Shown here one piece after another: positions 25,141 through 33,284 of a stretch of 64,000 bases of DNA (position 1 is the first letter of the stretch; each line of letters begins with the position of its first letter). This stretch comes from Allocoprococcus sp004560705 (GTDB lineage Bacteria; Bacillota; Clostridia; Lachnospirales; Lachnospiraceae), in assembly GCF_052065755.1 (NCBI RefSeq), contig NZ_JBQHTK010000010.1, positions 1 through 64,000 of the forward strand, given 5' to 3'. A program made the position numbers and the translations under genes. The notes under the pieces were generated by a model, which saw only the letters and a program-made list of their open reading frames with translations, made no database searches and was not told the DNA's origin.

Positions 25141-25830
25141 TTATAAAAACTGCGCAAAAACCGACGCAGCAATCACAGTTAAAATCCCTGATACAACTAT
25201 AGAAAGACTACTCATAGCCCCTTCTACATCTCCCATCTCCATAGCTTTCGCCGTTCCAATCGCATGAGAAGCAGTACCTATACCTATTCCTTTCGCAACA
25301 GGATCCGTTATTTTAAATAATTTACAAACAGTGTCTGCACATATATTACCCACAACACCTGTAATAATTATGATTGCAACCGTAATGGATGCATATCCTC
25401 CCAATTCTTCCGAAACTCCCATTCCAATGGCTGTCGTTATAGATTTTGGCAGAAAAGTAACGTACTCTTCATGACTAAATTCAAATAAAAATGCCATTAT
25501 TAATATGATTCCAAGACTTGTAAGAACTCCTGCAAAAATCCCCCCCAAAATTGCTTTCCAGTTTTTCTTCAAAAGCTCCATCTGCTCATACAATGGTACG
25601 GCAAGACAAATTGTTGCCGGTGTCAACAGATAGCTCAGATATTTTGCTCCTTCATAGTAAGTCGAATAATCAATTCGGAACACAATCAATACCACAACAG
25701 ACAAAATGATTGAGATTAATAAGGGATTAAAAATTGGCAGTTTTAGTTTTGCTTTCATGAGGTTTCCTATTCCATATGTTATCAAGCTTAACAATACCCC
25801 AAAAAAAACCGAATTTTCAAAAAATCCCAT
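25141..25830 (-). CDS. lrgB: LrgB/CidB family membrane protein
   Basis: 229 residues, about seven membrane segments. Family marks are PLYEQMELLKKNWKAI, FLPKSITTAIGMGVSEELGG and GIGIGTASHAIGTAKAMEMG, the conserved LrgB core. Together with LrgA it forms a holin-antiholin-like pair in Staphylococcus; in other bacteria the pair transports pyruvate or glycolate. It follows lrgA by 2 nt. Confidence 0.92.
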   Translation of the reverse strand: MGFFENSVFFGVLLSLITYGIGNLMKAKLKLPIFNPLLISIILSVVVLIVFRIDYSTYYEGAKYLSYLLTPATICLAVPLYEQMELLKKNWKAILGGIFAGVLTSLGIILIMAFLFEFSHEEYVTFLPKSITTAIGMGVSEELGGYASITVAIIIITGVVGNICADTVCKLFKITDPVAKGIGIGTASHAIGTAKAMEMGDVEGAMSSLSIVVSGILTVIAASVFAQFL

Positions 25831-25832
25831 TT

Positions 25833-26198
25833 TTACCTTTCCCCTTTCTTTCGTAAATCCCGATGTATTACAGCCTGTGTTGCTCTTCCCGCTACAACCA
25901 TAACTCCAATCGTTGAAATAACCGTAACAGTAATATACTGCATCCAGGCAGGTTTAATGATATTCCATGATTCCACCAGTCCAACAGCAGCAGGAATAAA
26001 CATAAGCGGCATGATTTCTATCATAAATCGACTTATTTCTTCCACCTTATCAAGCGGAATCAATTTCACTTCAAGACATAAAAATAAGAGAATAATACCA
26101 TAAATACTGGCTGGAATTGGCAATGGTATCAAATAATTCAATAGTTCACCTGCAAATGAAAAAATCAAAATAATTCCGAATTGTTTTATATATTTCAT
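25833..26198 (-). CDS. lrgA: LrgA/CidA family membrane protein
   Basis: 121 residues with four hydrophobic segments. The family core is IPLPIPASIYGIILLFLCLE, followed by FIPAAVGLVESW. The holin-like partner of LrgB, translated just before it. No LytSR-type two-component genes are adjacent, so regulation is not evident. Confidence 0.9.
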   Translation of the reverse strand: MKYIKQFGIILIFSFAGELLNYLIPLPIPASIYGIILLFLCLEVKLIPLDKVEEISRFMIEIMPLMFIPAAVGLVESWNIIKPAWMQYITVTVISTIGVMVVAGRATQAVIHRDLRKKGER

Positions 26199-26297
26199 AA
26201 AATCCCCTCCTATTCAATAAATACCACTTCATCGTATCACATTGTTTTTGTTGATGCAAGAACACATTTTATACACAATTCCATTTTGATCTTTCCC

Positions 26298-26326
26298 TTT
26301 ACACAACAAATCAATAAAGATATAAT
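26298..26326 (+). promoter_or_regulatory. Promoter of the lipid-kinase operon
   Basis: TTTACA, 17 nt, TATAAT, ending 40 nt before the first gene. Confidence 0.82.
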
Positions 26327-26365
26327 AAAAGCAACAATTCCTTAATGAAACGAGGTGCTAATTAT

Positions 26366-27283
26366 ATGTTACATTTCATCGTAAATCCGTGTGCCCGTTC
26401 CGGTCTTGGAAAAATCGTATGGGAAAAGATCGAGCAGAAACTTGCGGACGAACAAGTGGCTTATCAAATGTATTTTACACAATACAAATGTCATGCCACT
26501 AAAATTGCCCAAGAGATCACATCCGATGGACACCAACATACTCTGGTTGTGCTTGGTGGTGACGGAAGCATAAACGAAGTAATAAACGGTATCTGTTATC
26601 TTGACAAAACCACTTTAGGCTATATTCCACTTGGCTCAGGCAATGATTTCGCACGAGGTCTTCAGATTCCATCTGATCCCGAAAAAGCATTGGAAATCAT
26701 TCTGCATTCTCCCCATAAGCGCACTCTTAACCTCGGCGTTCTGAACTTTCATTATCAGTCACACCGCTTTGCCGTAAGTTCAGGTATCGGTTATGATGCC
26801 GCCATCTGTCATCAAATAAACAGATCTCGTATCAAGCGTATTCTGAACAGAATCAATCTGGGTCAACTTGGTTATGTCGCACTTTCAGTAGGAACGTTAT
26901 TTCGATGGCACCCCATTAAAATGAAACTACTAATAGATGGAACCAAAACATTGCATTTTCAAAAGGTTTATTTTGCTGCTGCTATGAACCTCCCTTTTGA
27001 AGGAGGCGGCTGTAAATTTTGTCCGACTGCAAAACCTGATGATAATTTTTTGGATCTTATTGTTATCGCAGATGTTCCGAAAGTTGCTGCACTTACAATT
27101 CTTCCTACGGTTTTTTCAGGTAAACACACTCACATGAAAGGTGTACATATTTATCGTTTTAAACATGCGAATGTAAAAGTCGATGTTCCTTTAGTACTTC
27201 ATTCAGACGGTGAACCCTTTCCTGCAGAATCGGAATTAGAATGGATGCTCGAATCAGACTCATTACAAATACTTGTACCATAA
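26366..27283 (+). CDS. Diacylglycerol kinase-like lipid kinase (YegS/DagK family)
   Basis: 305 residues from the ATG at 26366, after GAGGTG; an ATG at 26345 overlaps the ribosome site. It has HFIVNPCARSGLGK, the nucleotide-binding GGDGSINEVINGI, and LGYIPLGSGNDFARGL, diagnostic of the DAGK catalytic fold, and the C-terminal metal-structural region ends HSDGEPFP. It phosphorylates a membrane lipid such as diacylglycerol or a long-chain base. The GDPD and PAP2 genes follow, suggesting lipid turnover. Confidence 0.9.
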   Translation: MLHFIVNPCARSGLGKIVWEKIEQKLADEQVAYQMYFTQYKCHATKIAQEITSDGHQHTLVVLGGDGSINEVINGICYLDKTTLGYIPLGSGNDFARGLQIPSDPEKALEIILHSPHKRTLNLGVLNFHYQSHRFAVSSGIGYDAAICHQINRSRIKRILNRINLGQLGYVALSVGTLFRWHPIKMKLLIDGTKTLHFQKVYFAAAMNLPFEGGGCKFCPTAKPDDNFLDLIVIADVPKVAALTILPTVFSGKHTHMKGVHIYRFKHANVKVDVPLVLHSDGEPFPAESELEWMLESDSLQILVP

Positions 27284-27307
27284 CCAGTTTTATAAGGAGA
27301 TTTCTAA

Positions 27308-28126
27308 ATGTTACAAATATTAATTGTTCTCTCTTTATTATTAACGTTTTATCTTATTATGATTATGCCGAATTTTTTACGCCGAAAAGAAATGAAACCT
27401 TTTCTTCAGCGTGATTATGCACATAGAGGCCTGCACAGTGCAGATAAGCTCATTCCGGAAAATTCCATGGCTGCTTTCCGCGAAGCATTAAATAACAATC
27501 TTGCCATTGAACTGGATATCCATCTGACACGCGATAATCAAATTGTTGTTTTCCACGATGAAACATTAGATCGGATTTGTCATGTTCCCGGCACAATAGA
27601 AAATTCCTCTTATGAAGAGTTACGATCTCTTCGATTACAAGGGACTTCAGAGCATATTCCTCTTTTTTCAGATGTTTTGAATTACGTAAACGGCCGTGTT
27701 CCTCTTCTGATTGAACTAAAGCTTCCTTCAACAGATACTCGTCTTTGTAATTATACGCTGAAACTACTTAGAACTTACAACGGACCTGTTTTAATTCAGT
27801 CTTTTAATAGCCTTGGAGTACGCTGGTTTTTTAAAAATGCACCTGATATCCTTCGCGGACAGCTTTCATCCTCACTTACAAAAACTAATCCAGAAAGCCC
27901 TTATTTGGCACGTTTTTTCGTGCAGCATTTACTGACAAACATGTTCTGTCATCCAGATTTTATTTCCTACAAAATGACAGACACCTCAAATCTTGGTGTA
28001 TGGTTAAATCAACACCTTTATCGCATTCCAATTGCCGTCTGGACATTGCGTAATCCCAAAACTTATAACCAGGCTCAGCAGAAATATGATATGTACATTT
28101 TCGAAGGATTTTCTAAAAAAATATGA
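27308..28126 (+). CDS. Glycerophosphodiester phosphodiesterase family protein
   Basis: 272 residues. Residues about 1-20 form one membrane anchor, so the enzyme domain is membrane attached. Active-site motifs are AHRGLHS (His), PENSMAAFREAL, LDIHLTRDNQIVVFHDETLDRIC and IELKLPS, typical of GDPD. It cleaves glycerophosphodiesters to glycerol 3-phosphate and an alcohol. It starts 24 nt after the lipid kinase. Confidence 0.9.
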   Translation: MLQILIVLSLLLTFYLIMIMPNFLRRKEMKPFLQRDYAHRGLHSADKLIPENSMAAFREALNNNLAIELDIHLTRDNQIVVFHDETLDRICHVPGTIENSSYEELRSLRLQGTSEHIPLFSDVLNYVNGRVPLLIELKLPSTDTRLCNYTLKLLRTYNGPVLIQSFNSLGVRWFFKNAPDILRGQLSSSLTKTNPESPYLARFFVQHLLTNMFCHPDFISYKMTDTSNLGVWLNQHLYRIPIAVWTLRNPKTYNQAQQKYDMYIFEGFSKKI

Positions 28127-28143
28127 AGGTTTTATGAAGAATA

Positions 28144-28172
28144 TTGTAGATGAAAACGAATAATGTTATAAT
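28144..28172 (+). promoter_or_regulatory. Promoter of the PAP2-family gene
   Basis: TTGTAG, 17 nt, TATAAT, ending 32 nt before the start codon. The third gene can therefore be transcribed on its own. Confidence 0.75.
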
Positions 28173-28203
28173 GACCGAAGATTAAAGAAAGGAGGAGTTT
28201 CCA

Positions 28204-28875
28204 GTGAAACGTCTTACAATAAATATAAAAGAATTATTTGATAAGTACCATCATGCCTGGGTTTTTTTATATGGTTTCATCTATATGCCCTGGTTTTCAT
28301 GGCTTGAGAAACATGTAACCTCCAATTATTTTGTGATTCACTCTGTTTTCGATGATTATATTCCTTTTATTGAAATATTCATTATTCCTTATTTGTTGTG
28401 GTTTGTATATGTTTCCGGTACTGTACTTTACTTCTTTTTTACAGATAAGCAGGGTTTTTACAGAATCTGTACCCTTCTTATAACTGGGATGACTTTATTT
28501 TTAATAATTTGTACCATTTTTCCAAACGGACTCAATTTACGCCCTTCCACTTTTGCACGGGATAACATTTTTGTTGATCTGGTTCGATTCATTTATAGAT
28601 CAGACACATCAACGAATGTATTGCCAAGTCTTCATGTTTATAATTCCATCGGCTGCTATATCGCAATCCGTAACAGCCAGAAGCTGCGTCAATACAAGTG
28701 GGTACAGAATGGTTCTCTGGTGTTAACAGTTTCCATCGTTCTTTCCACTATGTTCCTAAAGCAACATTCAGTAGTCGATGTAATTGCCGCAATTGTAATG
28801 ATTTATTTCATTTACCAATTTGTTTATATCCCAGAACAGGTAAAAGCGCCTGCGTTGGCACAGCCTACTATATAG
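28204..28875 (+). CDS. PAP2-superfamily membrane phosphatase
   Basis: 223 residues with five or six membrane segments. The C-terminal half shows the PAP2 pattern: RPSTFARDN (start of motif 1 region), PSLHVYNSIG (motif 2 Ser-His) and LKQHSVVDVIAA (motif 3 His-Asp). It would dephosphorylate a lipid phosphate such as phosphatidate or undecaprenyl pyrophosphate. The upstream lysine-rich half of motif 1 is less clear than in typical members. Ribosome site AAAGGAGG. Confidence 0.82.
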   Translation: MKRLTINIKELFDKYHHAWVFLYGFIYMPWFSWLEKHVTSNYFVIHSVFDDYIPFIEIFIIPYLLWFVYVSGTVLYFFFTDKQGFYRICTLLITGMTLFLIICTIFPNGLNLRPSTFARDNIFVDLVRFIYRSDTSTNVLPSLHVYNSIGCYIAIRNSQKLRQYKWVQNGSLVLTVSIVLSTMFLKQHSVVDVIAAIVMIYFIYQFVYIPEQVKAPALAQPTI

Positions 28876-28887
28876 TGCATATAATAA

Positions 28888-28929
28888 AAGAGCTTTGAGC
28901 AACAGATTTACATGTTGATCAAAGCTCTT
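28888..28929. terminator. Bidirectional terminator between PAP2 gene and sfsA-mutY
   Basis: AAGAGCTTTGA / TCAAAGCTCTT stem, CTTCTATAAT on the plus side; the minus side ends TTTTATTAT. Confidence 0.8.
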
Positions 28930-28932
28930 CTT

Positions 28933-30699
28933 CTATAATTCGACTCCATATTTCTTCTGTCCAAGCTGGATATTCATATAGGAAGTGTAGGCCTCAAACG
29001 CTGCCGGCATGGAGTATTTCTCCTGCACTTCCTTCGGATTCAAAAAGATCATCGACTCTGTACAGTTTTTTTCCAATTCATCAACCTGAATGTGATACCC
29101 GGTCATTCTCCATTCTACGTGACTGAAAATATGCTTTGCATCCGCAAGTTTCTGCACATGAACCGGCATCAATCCGATTTTCTTACTGTAGGCAATCACC
29201 TCATCCATCGAAAGCCTTCCTTCGACATTCGGGAATTCATACATCCCCGCAAGCAATCCGTTCTTCGGACGTTTCCGGATTGCCACTGTCTCCAGATCCT
29301 GAAAAATCAGGATTGTTCTTTCTTCGATTCTTCGCTCCTTCGCCTTTTTCCTGACTGGGAGCCGATCCTGGCATCCTTCTTTATAAGCCAGGCACAAAGA
29401 CGCAAGCGGACAGATATCACATCTGGGTTCTCCGTTCGGTCCGCAGATTGTTGCTCCAAGCTCAATCAATCCTTGATTGAAGTCAGACGCCGCATCCGCC
29501 GGAATCACCTGTTCCAGCATTTGCTCCATGTTTTTTCGAACAGATGCCTTCATAATATCTTCTTCACTCGCCATCATTCTGGATACAACCCGCAGAACAT
29601 TTCCGTCAACAGCAGCTTTGGGTATACCAAATGCAAATGATGCAATCGCACCTGCCGTGTAATTGCCTATTCCGGGCAGATCACGTATCTGATCATATTC
29701 GGACGGAAAAATCCCCTGATATTCCGACATAATCACTTTGGCCGCTTTCTGCATATTTCTCACACGATTATAATATCCAAGCCCCTCCCACATCTTAAGG
29801 AGCTGATCCTCATCAGCCTGGGCCAATTCCTTTACCGTCGGAAACGCCTTCAAAAACCGTTCAAAATATGGTTTTACAGCCTCCACCCGTGTCTGTTGCA
29901 ACATGATCTCCGAAACCCAGACACGATATGCACTGACATTCTGACGCCAGGGAAGTTCTCTGTGATTTTCACGATACCACGAGACCAGTGGCACCGTCAT
30001 CTCATACAATTCCGGATTCTCCAATACCACCGGAACCTCTTCGGCAATTTCGATCGAATCGTATCCAACCCGGCAGTCATATGCAAGGATCTGAACCCCG
30101 GCATTTTTTGCCCGCGCCAGCGCATCCGCAAAAGCCGGATGCGTATCCCTGTTTGGTGTGAAATAACGGACATTTCTCATTTGTATCACAAAAAAGACAT
30201 ATGCCTCGTATCCTTCCTGAACAGCGTGTATCAGTTCCTCTACATGCTTCACCGCCCGTTCGCTTGGCGCGTCAGGAAACCGCACGACACCATCTTCTTC
30301 CAGCGTCACGCCTTTCACTTCGACAAATGCCTTTTTATTATCATATTCTACATATAAATCAAATCGGGAATTCCCGTAGGTCGTCTCCGGACGAACCATT
30401 CTGACATTTTCAAATAAATGTCCCTGTTCGATCCACTCCTGAACCACACGGTTCGGAATCTGTGAATCCACATTCACCATTTTCCCGTCTTTCACAACTC
30501 CAATCAGATCCCAACGTGTTTTACGTTGCGGATTATCCGATTCCTGAACAAAGACTTCGCTGCCTTTGCAGAACAGCTCCGCGCATCGCCCAGTGTTTTT
30601 GACATGCACGATTTCTTCACACCCGTTTATCTCCACATGAGCAATAAAGCGGTTCGGCCGCGCAAGAAATCTTCCCTTTATTATTCTGTTATATTTCAT
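28933..30699 (-). CDS. mutY: Fusion of SfsA-like nuclease and A/G-specific adenine glycosylase MutY
   Basis: 588 residues from the ATG at 30699; the frame is open to 30774 but that lies inside the deoR gene. Residues 1-235 are SfsA: KGRFLARPNRFIAHVE, VKNTGRCAELF, RFDLYVEY, AFVEVKGVTL, PDAPSERAVKHVEEL. Residues 240-588 are MutY: LPWRQNVSAYRVWVSEIMLQQT (helix-hairpin-helix follows at LPGIGNYTAGAIASFAFG with catalytic Asp in AVDGNVLRVVSR), the 4Fe-4S ligands CDICPLASLC, and the C-terminal Nudix-like domain. MutY removes A opposite 8-oxoG; SfsA is a proposed nuclease. It overlaps the end of deoR by 11 nt. Confidence 0.93.
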   Translation of the reverse strand: MKYNRIIKGRFLARPNRFIAHVEINGCEEIVHVKNTGRCAELFCKGSEVFVQESDNPQRKTRWDLIGVVKDGKMVNVDSQIPNRVVQEWIEQGHLFENVRMVRPETTYGNSRFDLYVEYDNKKAFVEVKGVTLEEDGVVRFPDAPSERAVKHVEELIHAVQEGYEAYVFFVIQMRNVRYFTPNRDTHPAFADALARAKNAGVQILAYDCRVGYDSIEIAEEVPVVLENPELYEMTVPLVSWYRENHRELPWRQNVSAYRVWVSEIMLQQTRVEAVKPYFERFLKAFPTVKELAQADEDQLLKMWEGLGYYNRVRNMQKAAKVIMSEYQGIFPSEYDQIRDLPGIGNYTAGAIASFAFGIPKAAVDGNVLRVVSRMMASEEDIMKASVRKNMEQMLEQVIPADAASDFNQGLIELGATICGPNGEPRCDICPLASLCLAYKEGCQDRLPVRKKAKERRIEERTILIFQDLETVAIRKRPKNGLLAGMYEFPNVEGRLSMDEVIAYSKKIGLMPVHVQKLADAKHIFSHVEWRMTGYHIQVDELEKNCTESMIFLNPKEVQEKYSMPAAFEAYTSYMNIQLGQKKYGVEL

Positions 30700-31471
30700 A
30701 TTTCGTACTCGCAACAACCAGCGGAATCTGCTCTCTTTCCGCTTTTCGGACATATTCTTTTCCAATTTGCGCATCAGTAATAATCTTATACACCTGCTTC
30801 ACCGGACAGATCACCGATACATATCCCCCTCCGAACTTACTGCTGTCAGCAAGTACATACACCTGGGAAGCCGCCTTCAAGATCGCCCGTTTCACCTGCA
30901 TCTGAGGAGTCGCGATGGAGGTAAGACCTACATCAAAATTGATACTGTGGACTCCTATAAATCCTTTGTCCACATGGAACTGTTCCATATTCTGTAAAGC
31001 TGACTCTCCCATTGTTGCTGCCAGATGACCACCCACATGACCACCAATCAGATATAACTCCACATGACGCACCCCGGCCAGCTCGTTGCCCACCAAAAGA
31101 GAATTCGTCACAACAGCAATCCTTTTCTCAGGATGCTCTTTAATATATAAAGCAAGATAAAAACTGCTGGATGTATCATCGATAATAATGGTATCTCTAT
31201 CCTCGATATACGCATATGCACAGGCAGCGATCTGGCGTTTCTTTTCCGTGTTCCGATAAATACTCTCCGCAGAATATTTTCTCTGCACTTTCTCATCCAG
31301 TCTGATTGCTCCTCCATGGGTCCTTTTCAGAAGACCTTCCTTATCCATACTCTTAATATCATTCCGTATTGTTACTTCAGAGCATTCAAGCTTCTTACTC
31401 AAATCAGCAACTTTCACCTTACCATACTCATTCAGTTCCTGTAAAATGGCATTCCGCCTTTCCTGCATCAT
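30689..31471 (-). CDS. DeoR-family transcriptional regulator
   Basis: 260 residues. N-terminal winged helix DeoR pattern (RRNAILQELNEYGKVKVADL, CSEVTIRNDIKSMDKEGLLKRTHGGA). The sensor domain has DTIIIDDTSSSFYLALYI, TNSLLVGNEL, LIGGHVGGHLAATMG and VLADSSKFG, typical of sugar-phosphate sensing regulators. The C4-acid island is two genes upstream and its intergenic region holds tandem TTTTCGTTT boxes, so this may be its regulator, though that is inference. Ribosome site GAGGTGG. Confidence 0.9.
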   Translation of the reverse strand: MMQERRNAILQELNEYGKVKVADLSKKLECSEVTIRNDIKSMDKEGLLKRTHGGAIRLDEKVQRKYSAESIYRNTEKKRQIAACAYAYIEDRDTIIIDDTSSSFYLALYIKEHPEKRIAVVTNSLLVGNELAGVRHVELYLIGGHVGGHLAATMGESALQNMEQFHVDKGFIGVHSINFDVGLTSIATPQMQVKRAILKAASQVYVLADSSKFGGGYVSVICPVKQVYKIITDAQIGKEYVRKAEREQIPLVVASTKYEI

Positions 31472-31495
31472 TTTGAAAATCCACCTCTATATCTT

Positions 31496-31999
31496 CTATC
31501 TAAGCCGCACACATCCCGGACGCACATGCTGCGTTACCATCGTCATAATTGGCACGAATCGGTCTTTGAAATCCTCTTTTGGAACGATCAAAGCCTGATT
31601 CTCATCATAATAAAACCCAATCGTTTTGGGCGCTGCAACTACCCTGACAGTCTTCTCCCAAGGATAATTCCGAACCTTCCCTTTCCATTCAACCGTAATT
31701 CCTTCTTCATCAAAGGTAAACTCATTTGGTTCACGATACTGCTCAATCTCCTGCACCTGCTTTTTAGCCCGGAATCTCAGGAGCAGAGTTGTATATGCGA
31801 TAAAAATCGCCGCCGCCACAAAATAAAACAGCACGTTCAAGCCCTTTGCTTTCCCCATGATCCACATGATAATACCCATGAACGCGATCGCCGCTCCCAA
31901 TACATTCGTCAGAAAACCGGCAAATTTAGAATACGTATGGTAAAGTGTAAAATCAAACAAATACTTGTCCGTCATTTTGACTGTTATTTTTTCTTTCAT
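31496..31999 (-). CDS. YcxB-like membrane protein (second copy)
   Basis: 167 residues. Same layout as the protein at 5875-6387: MTDKYLFDFTLYHTY, two membrane segments (about 28-48 and 54-74), FTFDEEGITVEW, LIVPKEDFKDRF and a basic C-terminus (VTQHVRPGCVRLR versus STHMSPRKVKIR). Function unknown. Start follows GGGGGGACG. It lies between deoR and the C4-acid operon. Confidence 0.72.
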   Translation of the reverse strand: MKEKITVKMTDKYLFDFTLYHTYSKFAGFLTNVLGAAIAFMGIIMWIMGKAKGLNVLFYFVAAAIFIAYTTLLLRFRAKKQVQEIEQYREPNEFTFDEEGITVEWKGKVRNYPWEKTVRVVAAPKTIGFYYDENQALIVPKEDFKDRFVPIMTMVTQHVRPGCVRLR

Positions 32000-32057
32000 T
32001 TTCGTCCCCCCATATACCGGAAACTTTCATACCGTCCGGCAAAAATTATATTCCGTT

Positions 32058-32082
32058 CAAAAAGATCTGGCAGATCTTTTTG
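32058..32082. repeat. Perfect palindrome, 12-bp arms
   Basis: CAAAAAGATCTG-G-CAGATCTTTTTG. It could act as an intrinsic terminator (T-run on both strands) or as an operator for the YcxB-like gene. Confidence 0.6.
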
Positions 32083-32103
32083 TCGTATGCATGGCAACGT
32101 CAG

Positions 32104-32139
32104 AAAGTCCTCTTGTATTGTAACACACAAGAGGACTTT
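32104..32139. terminator. Terminator after C4-acid permease operon
   Basis: AAAGTCCTCTTGT / ACAAGAGGACTTT, 13-bp stem with a 10-nt loop. The T-run is stronger on the plus strand (TTTTTT) than on the minus (TTTCTG). Confidence 0.75.
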
Positions 32140-32195
32140 TTTACCACCATTATAACAAATATTTTCGTTTTCTATTCTGTAAATTTCATTTCAAA

Positions 32196-33221
32196 CTATT
32201 CAGCTTTCACTACCTTCTCGTGTGCCCAGCCTTCCGGTGAGTAGATACCAAGCTGTTTCTTCTGCATCATTTTATCAAAGAATGCGGTAATAAACGGTGC
32301 AAGGAACAGTGTAATGATAGACGCGGTTGCGCACTGTGCTGTAGCCATATCTACATATCCTGCCATGGATGGGTCAGCTTCTGCAACGGCTGCCGGAGTC
32401 ATCGCAGAGTTCAGAGCGGTTGTACCAACTGCTGCGCCCATAGCATTTCTTTCCTTCTTCGGAAGAAGAAGATTGAATACGAAGAAGAAAATAACAGCTG
32501 TTGCAGCAGAGATAAGACCAAGTACGATACCGGAAGCTCCTGCTGTGAGGATCGTCTTAACATTCGTCTTAGCTCCAATTGAAATTGTCATAAAGAATGT
32601 AACGATCGGCTGTGCGGTTGCGCATGCTTTTCTGAATCCGGCATCAAGGTTACCCCAGATAAATCCGATCAGAATCGGAATCAATGTTGCAACCAGAGAC
32701 TTGAACGGAATAGATGCAAGTCCTGTTGCTCCCAGAGCTACCAGTGTGAAGAACGGTCCATCGTTCAGAGACAGGATTGAGATAGCACCTGTATCTGTCG
32801 CATTACCAAACTGTGAAGACAGTGAGATATAAAGGGAACCATTTGAGTTTGTGATCGCTGCGATCATAACGAATGGAGTAATACCAAGGAATCCTGTAGG
32901 TCCGCAGATTTTACCTACTGCCAGACCGAGAAGTACACCAAGCACAAATTTGATACCTGTCAGTACAACACCTTTGTAAAGCGGCATACCTACCTGTTTA
33001 ATGTTAATTGTTGAACCACATACAATAAGGAAGAATCCCATCATACATGCATTACCTTCATAGAACAACGCTGTTACATATCCACCGATCTGGAATACCT
33101 GTGGTACAAATGTTGCAAGCAGTACAGCGATTACCAGTGGAATGATAACCAGCCCGCCCGGAAGGTTTTTCATTTTGTTTAACAAATCAAGATCTTTAGG
33201 TTTGTTTGTGTTTTCGCTCAT
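32196..33221 (-). CDS. 2-keto-3-deoxygluconate permease-type transporter
   Basis: 341 residues with about ten membrane segments, matching the KdgT family (MKNLPGGLVIIPLVIAVLLAT at the start, NACMMGFFLIVCGSTINIKQV, and GATGLASIPFKSLVATLIPI). As the third gene of an operon with a DUF1537 kinase and PdxA-like dehydrogenase, it is more likely to import a four-carbon acid sugar than ketodeoxygluconate. Such permeases are known beside D-threonate kinase genes. Ribosome site GAGGAG. Confidence 0.88.
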   Translation of the reverse strand: MSENTNKPKDLDLLNKMKNLPGGLVIIPLVIAVLLATFVPQVFQIGGYVTALFYEGNACMMGFFLIVCGSTINIKQVGMPLYKGVVLTGIKFVLGVLLGLAVGKICGPTGFLGITPFVMIAAITNSNGSLYISLSSQFGNATDTGAISILSLNDGPFFTLVALGATGLASIPFKSLVATLIPILIGFIWGNLDAGFRKACATAQPIVTFFMTISIGAKTNVKTILTAGASGIVLGLISAATAVIFFFVFNLLLPKKERNAMGAAVGTTALNSAMTPAAVAEADPSMAGYVDMATAQCATASIITLFLAPFITAFFDKMMQKKQLGIYSPEGWAHEKVVKAE

Positions 33222-33284
33222 TTTCTCTCTTCTCCTCTACATTTTTATTTTCTATTTGCTATAACCGTGATTTTTTCAATCTAT

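Noticed and set aside
32196..33221. A pectin/ketodeoxygluconate role for the KdgT-like permease
   Set aside because: No KDG kinase or aldolase is nearby; the operon partners are tetronate enzymes.
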